The notes under the pieces: model-generated
The model's input: only the letters and a program-made list of their open reading frames with translations
Told to the model about the DNA's origin: nothing
The model's database searches: none
In this document: positions 1-6,936 of the stretch, in pieces
Layout of the letters: each line of letters starts with the position of its first letter
Position numbering within the stretch: the stretch's first letter is position 1
Source: Chlamydomonas sphaeroides
Taxonomy: Eukaryota; Chlorophyta; Chlorophyceae; Chlamydomonadales; Chlamydomonadaceae
Direction of reading: 5' to 3'
DNA: 10,455 nt
Assembly: GCA_001662425.1 (NCBI GenBank)
Contig: BDDC01000751.1
Coordinates: 31,841-42,295 of the forward strand
Translations under genes and position numbers: made by a program

Positions 1-33
1 TCCAGGCCCCAGTCTGAAGCGCGGGTGATGGTC

Positions 34-53
34 GGGGAGACACGTGTCTCCCC
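34..53. repeat. 20-bp perfect palindrome with CACGTG core
   Basis: Bases 34-43 are the exact reverse complement of 44-53, with no spacer. The centre (41-46) is CACGTG, the G-box/E-box core bound by many bHLH and bZIP factors in plants and algae. A second palindrome with the same core lies 37 bp downstream, centre to centre. The symmetry is read directly; regulatory use is inference. Confidence 0.8.
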
Positions 54-74
54 TGGTGTCGGCTGGGTATTCCT

Positions 75-86
75 AAACACGTGTTT
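75..86. repeat. 12-bp perfect palindrome with CACGTG core
   Basis: The 12 bases AAACACGTGTTT are self-complementary, with CACGTG at 78-83. Ten bases on lies a third palindrome, GCAATATTGC (96-105). The cluster could be paired factor-binding sites or the remains of a foldback element. Confidence 0.75.
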
Positions 87-124
87 GCAGTATTCGCAAT
101 ATTGCTAGTTGGCCGTTCTTTGGC

Positions 125-157
125 GAGTCCATGAGCCGTCCTGGCTCGTCTGGACTC
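125..157. repeat. Imperfect hairpin, 12 paired bases
   Basis: The outer arms GAGTCCA (125-131) and TGGACTC (151-157) pair fully. The inner arms GAGCC (133-137) and GGCTC (143-147) pair around a 5-nt loop, with an internal loop of one base on the left and three on the right. It is the fourth inverted repeat in 125 bp. Function is unknown. Confidence 0.6.
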
Positions 158-517
158 ACAAGCCACAGTCTGGACCCACAGCTGGGCACACAGAGCGGCG
201 GCTGGCATCAGGCACCATGCAGGCGTGTGTACGAGAGAAGGGCGCGGAGCGAGTGCCGTGTGAATAGAGGGGTTGTGAGGGCCGCCGCGGTGGTGGCAGC
301 GGAGGCGCGGAGGCCGTGCGACCATACAGATCGTGCAGGTCGGGTGCAAGGGGATAGTTATGCTGCGGACGGCGTGAGCGGCGCGGTCGTACGCGCGGGT
401 ATGGCGGGTATTGCGCGGGGTAAGCGGCGGTTGGGGCGCGTGTGCTCATAGTAAGCGGCCGTAGTCACCGTAATCGTCCACTTGCATCCCAACTTCACAA
501 CTCAGCTATCTTGCTAC

Positions 518-598
518 ATGGTTACCATACGCTTAAATACGCTACGTAAAGTCTGCCGGGCGCGCCGAGGCACCCGCGCACGCAGCATCGACGCATAG
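518..598 (+). other. Short upstream open frame before copy 1
   Basis: ATG at 518 opens a 26-codon Arg-rich frame ending with TAG at 596-598, 77 nt before the proposed start at 676 and in a different frame. If transcription starts upstream of 518 it would act as an upstream ORF and lower translation of the main frame. Copy 2 has no matching ATG here. Whether it is transcribed is unknown. Confidence 0.3.
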
Positions 599-675
599 CC
601 TAGCCCATTGCACATCGTCTGATAGGCTTCACGACTGCGCGCACCTACGCCTTGAGGACGGCTGCGACAGCCGGA

Positions 676-2448
676 ATGTCCACCGCGCCCTTGCTGCCGG
701 AGCGGGCGCACGCTGTGCTCGAGTACTGGTGAGGTGTCTATAAGAGGACTTGCAGATCGCTGACTCGTTGTCCTGGAATCAGGCGCCAAACCCGGGCGTG
801 CCATCCTGTGCTTTCCCCTACGATGTCCCCTTGCACGTCGCGCCTTTGTAGGTTCGGACCCAGCTATGCCACCGCGGACGACGCATGGATGCCCCAAGAC
901 AAGATGGGCATGTGGTTCCGGGGAGGGCCGGAGGTCGACCAGGTCCGTGCCGAGCACACGCAGCGCGGCGGTGCCGCGATGCCTGCATCCTCCCATGCAT
1001 GCACTCGTTGACCGGGGCTTGAACTTGCCGCACGCCGCCCCGCTCGCAGTACATCACAGCCACCTTTGGTGAGGACGTGAAGCGGGTCGGTGCCGGGGAG
1101 TACGACGGCTGGCGACAGTGCGGCCCGCTGGGCACGCTCGCGGGCATCGTGCTGATGGACCAGTTCACACGGTGGGTTGCGGTACCCACCCACGCGCGGC
1201 CCCACCACCGCAGCGCTCACTGCCAAGGTCCGCTGTCGGATCGAGGTCCATGGCAGCTGGCCAGACAGGCGCTCCGACAATGTTCCGTGTTCGACACACT
1301 CGGTGTCCCCACGGTGTCAAGCTGCTACCTTACCCTATGAGTCCCTGCCTATCGCCCCATCCCCCTCCGCCGCCCCAGGAACATCTACCGTGGCACGCCG
1401 CAGGCCTTCTCACTGGACGCCCAGGCCCTAGCGTGGGCGCAGCAGGCCGTGGTAGGGCGCCGCCGGAGCTGGACCATGTCACTGTTTACCTACATAAATC
1501 AACCATACCGTGCCACTCACTATCACTGACAGGCGATCACCGCAACACAGCTGTATTGCGTACTTAGGGCACAGCACCCCACGCCACGTTGCTGGCTCCA
1601 TGCAGGCGCAGGGCGCGAACGCTGCCGGCTGCTGCTCGCTGACTTGTTGCCCGGCACAATCGAACTGGCCTTCACCTGTGCCTCGCGCCCACCACCCCCG
1701 GCAGGCTGACGGCAGCGCTGCGCAGCTGCCCGCCGTACTGCGGTGGTTCGTGTACATGCCGTACCAGCACTCCGAGGAGCTTGCCGTACAGGAGGTGGGC
1801 GATGCGTACGCACGTGCGTGCCGTACAGCCGCCCGCCAGCTGCCGCTGTGCCACCGCCCAGGTCCGCCGCCATCTCGGCGACCAGCCCTCTTAGGCGCGG
1901 CCGCCGGTTCCCTTGGCTTCCGGCAAGGCAACACATCAACTTGCCAATGCCTGCCTCCATGCCCCGCAGGCGGGGATAAAGCTGTTCCGGACAGCGGCCG
2001 CCGACCTGACCGCCCGCGGGCCCGAGTTCGCGGCGACGGCCAAGGCGCTGGGCATGGCCGGGGTGAGCTGCCGGGGGATGGGGTGCCGGGGTGCGGTGCG
2101 GGCGCTGCGGGCAGCAGGTGGAGCGGGCACTCCCGGAAATGGCCAGGGGCCAACTCCGCGAAGGCCAGCTGTGGACCCCCGCGGGAAAGACACCCGCCAC
2201 GCCGCGCCTCGGCCGGACCCTCCTCCTTCGCCTCCCTCACCCCGGCGCCCACATACCCACATACCCACACACCCACATACCCACACACCCACATACCCAC
2301 ACACCCGCACCCGCAGGACTCTGCGGTGGCGCACCGGGACGTGTTGGCTACTTGGGGCCGCTTCCCGCACCGCAACGCCATCCTGGGCCGGGCCAGCACG
2401 CCCGAGGAGCTCGCGGGGCTGGCGGACGGCAGCATCAAAAAGTTCTGA
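676..2448 (+). CDS. DUF924-family protein, copy 1 (seven exons)
   Basis: Proposed exons are 676-728, 852-942, 1050-1171, 1379-1451, 1705-1794, 1970-2062 and 2317-2448, with TGA at 2446-2448, giving 217 residues. All introns are GT-AG; several end in GCAG. The splices rebuild DUF924 hallmarks: YWFG at 17-20 (across intron 1), MWFRGGPEVDQ ending at 48, LMDQFTRNIYRG at 83-94 (across intron 3), FVYMPYQHSEEL at 128-139, and WGRFPHRNAILGR at 187-199 followed by STPEE. DUF924 proteins (Pfam PF06041 from memory) are about 180-200-residue all-helical, TPR-like proteins found in bacteria and eukaryotes; no reaction is established, so I assign none. The start is the ATG at 676, 16 codons before YWFG. 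The frame is open upstream only to a TAG at 601-603, so this copy lacks the leader possible in copy 2. A short AUG-initiated frame (518-598) lies upstream. The TGA at 730-732 that appears to break exon 1 is intronic. Family call very sure; exon ends sure because exon lengths equal those of copy 2; transcription start unknown. Confidence 0.92.
2251..2306. repeat. Octamer minisatellite in the last intron of copy 1
   Basis: Seven tandem octamers are present: ACATACCC (A) and ACACACCC (B) in the order A A B A B A B. The array ends 10 bases before the end of intron 6 (acceptor AG 2315-2316), so it forms the C- and A-rich tract beside the splice site. Intron 6 of copy 2 has no such array, only a looser CACCC-rich stretch near 5267-5290. 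The array therefore grew, or was lost, after the duplication. Confidence 0.9.
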
Positions 2449-2560
2449 GCGCCCCTCAGCGCTTTGGGCCCGGCGACCTGGGTGCGTTAGTGGATCGTCA
2501 GGTGGCGTGCGGCGTGCCGGCTGCACGATGCGCTGCTTGGTGTGCAGGAGTGGCGGCAGG

Positions 2561-2607
2561 CGTGCCTGCGTGCATGCGTGCGTGCGTGTATGCGTGCGTG
2601 CGCGCGA
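2561..2607. repeat. Imperfect (GTGC)n microsatellite
   Basis: A run of GTGC/GCGT tetranucleotides with a few changes, almost strictly alternating purine and pyrimidine, ending in CGCGCG. It lies about 110 bases after the copy 1 stop codon, in the probable 3' UTR. Such sequence can adopt left-handed DNA; that is general knowledge, not shown here. The equivalent place after copy 2 lacks it. Confidence 0.75.
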
Positions 2608-2789
2608 GATAAGTGCTTCGAGCGAGCCTCTCTCCTGCGAGAGAAGTGCGAGCGTGGCTGCCGCGGTGGCGATGACGGCGGCGGTGCATGTAGTGATCAG
2701 GCGGAGCGTGCAGGGCGGGTGCAAACGACTTTTTCCCGTTGCTGCGGACGTACGGTGTGAGCGGAGCGGCTCGGCGCTACATCCCAACT

Positions 2790-3365
2790 TAGTCCACTGC
2801 ACGAGTCCGCCCTGCCCGGGGCCTCAGTCAGTCGTGGCACACCGCCACGCCGCCCCTCGTGTCTCGGCCAGCCGAGCCGGGCCGCATGCGCGGCGAGCTG
2901 GCGGCGGCGCAGCAGCGCACCAGGTGGCCGCGCTACCGCAAGTGGCTGTTTACTTGAGATGTGGCGGGCCGCTGCGCAGGCTCAGTCGGCTGGCTGTGGC
3001 AACAGCTGGCTGTGGCGCACGCAGGCCAGGGCGGGCCGGACGCGGCAGCAACCCGTGGTCGCGCAGGTCGAGCAGGGCCCCGCGCAGCAGCAGCTGGCGG
3101 CACCACAGGAGCGGGTGCGCCACTGCGCCTAGGCCCGGCCTGGGACAGCAGGCTGTTCATCATGGAGCACGTTCAGCAGCTGGAGCTGCGGAACATGGAG
3201 CTGGCGTTCCGTTGGGGTACACTGGGGACGAGTGCAAGTGAGGAGGGCGTCCAGGACGTGCAGACGGGCCGTACGTTCGCTGCCGCTGCGGGTGGTGTAT
3301 GGCATGCAGAACGTGCGTTGCGTGGACTGGCTACCGTGAGACGCCGTGAGCCACCGTGTCAGCGC
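2790..3365 (+). other. Extra 0.6-kb segment before copy 2, with coding-like fragments
   Basis: The flank of copy 1 joins matches at 332-376 and 423-435 almost directly, whereas in the copy 2 flank the matching blocks (2707-2764 and 3372-3384) are about 600 bp apart. The extra DNA holds short Gln- and Arg-rich frames in different registers: 2886-2957 (23 codons), 2959-3132 (57 codons, ending with a Gln-rich stretch and QERVRH), and a frame from ATG 3162 starting MEHVQQLELRNMELAFRW, which looks helical and runs to TAA at 3402-3404. Fragments that change frame suggest a decayed gene piece or transposon remnant, or long 3' UTR. I recognise no family and found no terminal inverted repeats. Confidence 0.4.
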
Positions 3366-3399
3366 TGGGTCAGCGGCGGTTGGGCCGCGGTAATCCGGC

Positions 3400-3404
3400 T
3401 GTAA
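3400..3404 (+). terminator. TGTAA polyadenylation motif, probably for copy 1
   Basis: TGTAA is the usual polyadenylation motif of volvocine algae. This is the first one on the plus strand after the copy 1 stop at 2448, implying a 3' UTR near 960 nt, within the range common in these algae. It ends 36 bases before the TATAAA box of copy 2, which fits the end of one gene and the start of the next. The aligned place upstream of copy 1 reads CGTAA. Confidence 0.5.
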
Positions 3405-3439
3405 TCCACCATCCGCAACACACTTACCTTCACAGGTCA

Positions 3440-3445
3440 TATAAA
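3440..3445 (+). promoter_or_regulatory. TATAAA box of DUF924 copy 2
   Basis: A perfect TATAAA lies 64 bases before the ATG at 3509 and 187 before the ATG at 3632. Initiation about 30 bases downstream, near 3470, would make 3509 the first ATG of the transcript. The aligned region before copy 1 (about 500-525) has no TATAAA, so the two genes may be expressed differently. The motif is seen; its use is inferred. Confidence 0.5.
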
Positions 3446-3508
3446 CTCCTGCACGCCTACCATACGCTTGCATACTCTCTTGAAAAGTCTGCCGAGGGCC
3501 GCAAGCCC

Positions 3509-3631
3509 ATGCTCGGCTCGCTAAGGCACCCGCGCACGCAGCTTCGCCGCATTGTCAATCCCGCTGCACATCGCCTGATAGGCTACACGGCTGCGCGAAC
3601 TTGCGTCTTGAGGACGGGTGCGACAGCCGGA
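3509..3631 (+). other. Possible N-terminal targeting leader of copy 2
   Basis: An ATG at 3509-3511 is in frame with the ATG at 3632, 41 codons upstream, with no stop between. The 41 residues contain no Asp or Glu and several Arg (for example LRRIV and HRLIGYTAARTCVLR), as in mitochondrial or chloroplast presequences. Copy 1 has related bases but lacks this ATG, has a net deletion of about 20 bases there, and carries an in-frame TAG at 601-603. The copy 2 product could thus be organellar (258 residues) and that of copy 1 cytosolic. The frame is seen; targeting is inference, and a non-coding 5' UTR is the alternative. Confidence 0.45.
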
Positions 3632-5505
3632 ATGTCCACAGCACCCTCGCTGCCGGAGCGGGCGAACGCCGTGCTCGAGTACTGGTGGGGCTTCCAAGAG
3701 GACGAGCAGATAGCTGACTCGTTGTCCTGGATTTCAATCAGGCGCCAAAACCGGGCGTGCTTGCCCCTGAGTTGTCCCCGTGCTCGTCGCGCCTCGCAGG
3801 TTCGGGCCCAGCTACGCCACTGCGGACGACGCATGGGTGCCCCAAGACAAGATGGGAATGTGGTTCCGGGGAGGGCCGGAGGTCGACCAGGTCCGTGCCG
3901 AGCGCACGCAGCGCGACGGTGCAGCGATGCCTGCATCCTCCCATGTGGTTGCGCTCGTTGACCGGGGCTTTGACTCGCCCCGCTCTGGCCCGCTCGCAGT
4001 ACATCACAGCCACCTTTGGTGAGGACGTGAAGCGGGTCGGTGCCGGGGAGTTCGACGGCTGGCGCCAGTGCGGCCCGCTGGGCACGCTCGCGGGCATCGT
4101 GCTGATGGACCAGTTCACACGGTGGGTTGCGGTACCCACCCACGCGCGGCCACACCATCTCAGCGCTTTCTGCCAAGGTCCGCTGTCGGATCGAGGTCCA
4201 TGGCAGCTGACCAGACAGGCGCTCCGACAATGTTCCGTGTTCGACACACTCGGTGTCCCCACGGTGTCAAGCTGCTACCTTACCCTATGAGTCCCTGCCT
4301 ATCGCCCCATCCCCCTCCGCCGCCCCAGGAACATCTACCGTGGCACGCCGCAGGCCTTCTCACTGGACGCCCAGGCCCTAGCGTGGGCGCAGCAGGCCGT
4401 GGTAGGGCACCGACGGGGCTGGACCATGTTACGGTTTACTCGGGGCGCAACATGCGGGGCTCAACATACCTCAACCATATTCGTCTATTGGTTGCATCAG
4501 GCCGCGGCGCGTTGCTGGCATCGTGCGGTTGCAGGGCGTGATCACTGCCGGCTGCTGCTCGTCGCCTCAACGCCCTGCAAGCCCGAACCGGCAAGCCTTG
4601 GATGAGGCGAACCACCACGGTTGCCTCGACTGCCAGTAAAGAAACCAGCTGCTGTCGTGTGGAAGTGTTGTAATGATCCGCTGCCGCCGCCTGCGCCGCG
4701 TGCCCATCAACCCCTTCCAGGCCGACGGCAGCGACGCGCGGCTGCCCGCCATACTGCGATACTTTGCGTACATGCCGTACATGCATTCCGAGGAGCTTGC
4801 CGTACAGGAGGTGGGCGATGCGTACGCACGGGCCGTACAGCCCTGCTGCCTCCCGCATCCTGCCGCTGCCCCAGCCCCCTCAGGCGCGGCCGCCGGTTCC
4901 CTGTTATGCAAGCCAACACACGACTTGCCAATGCCTGCCTCCATGCCCCGCAGGCGGGAGTGAAGCTGTTCCGGACAGCGGCCGCCGACCTGATCGCCCG
5001 CGGGCCGGAGTTCGCGGCGACGGCCAAGGCGCTGGGCATGGCCGGGGTGAGCTGCCGCGGGGGGGATGCCGGGGTGCGGTGCGGGCGCTGCGGGAGGAAT
5101 GGGCAATGCCGGGAACAGGGGTGGGCAATCCCAGGAATTGCTAGTGGACGACCGCGCTGCGGGTGGCTTGCGCCCATGGCCGGGCCCCTCCTTCCCCTTG
5201 CTACATCCCGACCCCGGCCTGTTATCCTCTCCCCAAGCCTCGGCCCTGGCTCCCTTCCCTCTTCCCGCGCACCCACCCACCCGCACCCTGCCGCAGCACA
5301 TTGCGGCGGCTCACATGCAGGGCATGTACCCACGACGGCCCGTCCCCTTCCCCACGATCACCCGCACCCGCAGGACTACGCGGTGGCGCACCGGGACGTG
5401 GTGGCTGCCTGGGGCCGCTTCCCGCACCGCAACGCCATCCTGGGCCGGGCCAGCACGCCCGAGGAGCTCGCGGGGCTGGCGGACGGCAGCATCAAGAAGT
5501 TCTGA
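3632..5505 (+). CDS. DUF924-family protein, copy 2 (seven exons)
   Basis: Proposed exons are 3632-3684, 3800-3890, 4000-4121, 4329-4401, 4721-4810, 4954-5046 and 5374-5505, stop TGA 5503-5505, with lengths equal to copy 1. The 217-residue product has YWFG at 17-20, DQFTRNIYRG at 85-94, FAYMPYMHSEEL at 128-139 and WGRFPHRNAILGR at 187-199, the expected DUF924 motifs. I count 15 residue differences from copy 1; six fall in exon 5 and none in exon 4. Tyr130-Met-Pro-Tyr-Met-His-Ser here is closer to the family's usual PFMHSE than the YQHSE of copy 1, so this copy may be the more conserved one. It may start 41 codons earlier at 3509. Without splicing, exon 1 reads on in frame through intron 1, so intron retention would give a changed N-terminus. 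No TGTAA was found within 1.4 kb downstream, so the 3' end is not placed. No biochemical function is established for the family. Confidence 0.93.
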
Positions 5506-6936
5506 GCGCCCCTGAGCGCTCTGGCGGGCCCCGCGGTTCTGGGCCTCGCGGAGGCTGGCGGCCTGGCGACTGGTGCCTGCGAGCCCGGCGGCCTGGGCGT
5601 GGTAGTGGGTCGTTCGCGGGCGGCGGCCGGCGTGCCGGCCGCGCAACGCTCTGCTCCGCGGCCTCTAGTCAGGTGGCCTGCTGGGCTCAGCGGCCTGCCC
5701 TGCTTGGTGCGCACCCGGTGCCTGGGGCTGCGTCGTCGCGGGCGGCCACGGGTGTGGCTGCTGCCGCGGGGTGGCGCGGGGCTGTTGCAGCAGTGGTAGC
5801 TAGGGCTGCCAGCGTCCTTGGAAGACCGATACGGACTGTCGTGGAGTCGTCATACTTGCATCTTGAATTGACGTTAGCTTATTTGAGAGATAGCTGCGTG
5901 CGGCGCGATCAGGGGACAGGCTCTTCTGGGCGTGTAGGGGGGCCCGTCAGGCGGCGTGCGGAGATTGAACCGCGCAGCGGTTGAGGGGCAAGCGGCGCAT
6001 TGGGCAAGCGCTGCCGCGCTCTTCACCAGGGGCGCGGGGGGCGTGCAGGCGCAAGACGCGGCGCGGCACGGTGGGGGCGGGCCAGCTAGTGATGCAACAC
6101 GAGCCAGGGCGGAGGCTGAGCCCCAGTGTCGGCCTCGGAGCTTGCGACACATTCCGTCGGGGAGACTGGAGCTGGCCGCTAGCTCCCGGCGTACACCACC
6201 GTGTTGGGAACCGAGCGCGCCTAGTCCCGTGGGTCTACGCCCGGATGACGCACCCCACACCAGCACCGCGGGGTTTGGCTTCGTTTGTTAATTTTACCGA
6301 GCCACCGCCAGAGCGCTGTTGTGATTGCAGTTTGCAATGCCAGCGCCATCATGACTCGTGAGTTGACACAGACTGCTGCCAGAGACTACGACAGGATGCC
6401 AGGAACACATGCCTTCGCCCCTGACCAGCAAGCACCCACAGCCGCAGCTTCCACGGTGCAAGGCCCCATGGCAGGCGAGCGGCCAACCCGGGCCAACCCG
6501 CCCCGCCCAGGGTGCCCATCCCGGCAAGCCACAATGGACAATGCCAAGGAAGACTTTCAGCGCCCAGCTGTTACTTTACACCGCAAAGCGGAGGTCGCCG
6601 TTTCACAGCCAGGGGGGCCATCGGCAGATCAGGTCATCTCAGTGCACTAAGGCCGTCGGCTCAGCGCGTCGGTCCGCCTATTCCACACATCTCTCAGATC
6701 CAGCGAACGCCCCACATGCGGCCTAGAGCGGGGGAGGCCCCTGCCTCAAGGAAAACAGCCGGTCAGGCGGATACGCTATCCCGTGCTAGGATCATTCAAT
6801 GCCCCGAAGCGATCAGCTAGTGTCCTAGGGGCGCTGGCCCGCTACACTCCACCCCCATGCATCAGTAAATGCGCTTTCATGTATGCGCCAGCGTAGAAGT
6901 CAGGTCAACGCATGCGCTTCTCCTCCTGCCGCCTTG
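5506..6936. other. Convergent intergenic region, no gene recognised
   Basis: This lies between the stop of DUF924 copy 2 and the stop of the minus-strand gene. The first 150 bases still resemble the region after copy 1 (GCGCCCCTGAGCGCT; CGGCGTGCCGGC near 5629) and are probably 3' UTR. A short AT-richer island (about 5845-5895) interrupts the GC-rich sequence. A small hairpin, AACCGC-GCA-GCGGTT, sits at 5968-5982, and GGCCAACCCG is directly repeated at 6481-6500. Frames at 5956-6291, 5981-6361 and 6285-6650 overlap, have mixed codon use, and show no recognisable domain, so I do not call them genes. Confidence 0.5.
6576..6580 (-). terminator. TGTAA polyadenylation motif of the minus-strand gene
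   Basis: The plus-strand TTACA reads TGTAA on the minus strand and is the first such motif after the stop codon at 6937, giving a 3' UTR of about 370 nt. This supports the minus-strand open frame as a transcribed gene. Confidence 0.5.

Larger units (their letters stand above)
1..522. other. 5' flank of the first DUF924 gene, palindrome-rich, no gene recognised
   Basis: I see no convincing gene here. Open frames on both strands at about 131-451 overlap each other, are rich in Arg and Ala, and match no family, so I treat them as GC-rich chance frames. Seen directly: a cluster of inverted repeats between 34 and 157 (listed separately). The right part resembles DNA upstream of the second gene copy: 332-349 matches 2707-2724 with one mismatch, and 423-435 matches 3372-3384. 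It therefore belongs to an older, longer duplication unit. There is no TATAAA box before the gene. The promoter of copy 1 probably lies here but cannot be placed. Confidence 0.55.
523..2468 (+). repeat. Tandem duplication unit, copy 1
   Basis: This stretch is homologous to 3458-5525. It starts at the shared TACCATACGCTT (523-534 and 3458-3469) and continues through all seven exons and six introns into the first bases after the stop codon. The offset between copies drifts from about 2935 to 3057 bp because introns differ in length. Weaker matches extend into the flank on both sides (332-349 upstream; a GC-rich tail to about 2540), so the original unit was about 3 kb. Exons 1-4 and intron 3 are most alike; introns 4, 5 and 6 have diverged in length and sequence. 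Confidence 0.9.
3458..5525 (+). repeat. Tandem duplication unit, copy 2
   Basis: Homologous to 523-2468 in the same orientation. Exon lengths are conserved exactly. Intron lengths in copy 1 versus copy 2 are 123/115, 107/109, 207/207, 253/319, 175/143 and 254/327. Intron 3 differs at only six of 207 positions, all in its first 89 bases. From 4211 to 4408 there is no difference at all from 1261-1458. Confidence 0.9.

Noticed and set aside
729..732. In-frame TGA making DUF924 copy 1 look like a pseudogene
   Set aside because: It belongs to the GTGAGG splice donor of intron 1; the spliced product restores YWFG and matches copy 2.
2251..2306. CRISPR-like or telomere-like array
   Set aside because: Units are 8 bases with no spacers, and differ from the TTTTAGGG telomere repeat of Chlamydomonas.
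1479..2438. 319-codon minus-strand open frame with VCGYVGVW-type repeats
   Set aside because: It is antisense to DUF924 exons 5-7 and its repeats are the octamer minisatellite read backwards.
1913..3241. 442-codon plus-strand open frame
   Set aside because: It runs through introns and the last exon of copy 1 in the wrong register, translating the octamer array as His/Thr/Pro repeats; it is a GC-rich shadow.
4811..4836. Extending exon 5 through VGDAYARA in both copies
   Set aside because: The frame is conserved, but the exon 6 phase and DUF924 spacing fit splicing after QE at GTGGGC; I read the conserved bases as intron start.
5956..6650. Overlapping plus-strand frames of 111-126 codons as small genes
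   Set aside because: Three frames overlap, no codon bias favours one, no domain is recognisable, and the minus-strand 3' UTR probably covers part of the region.
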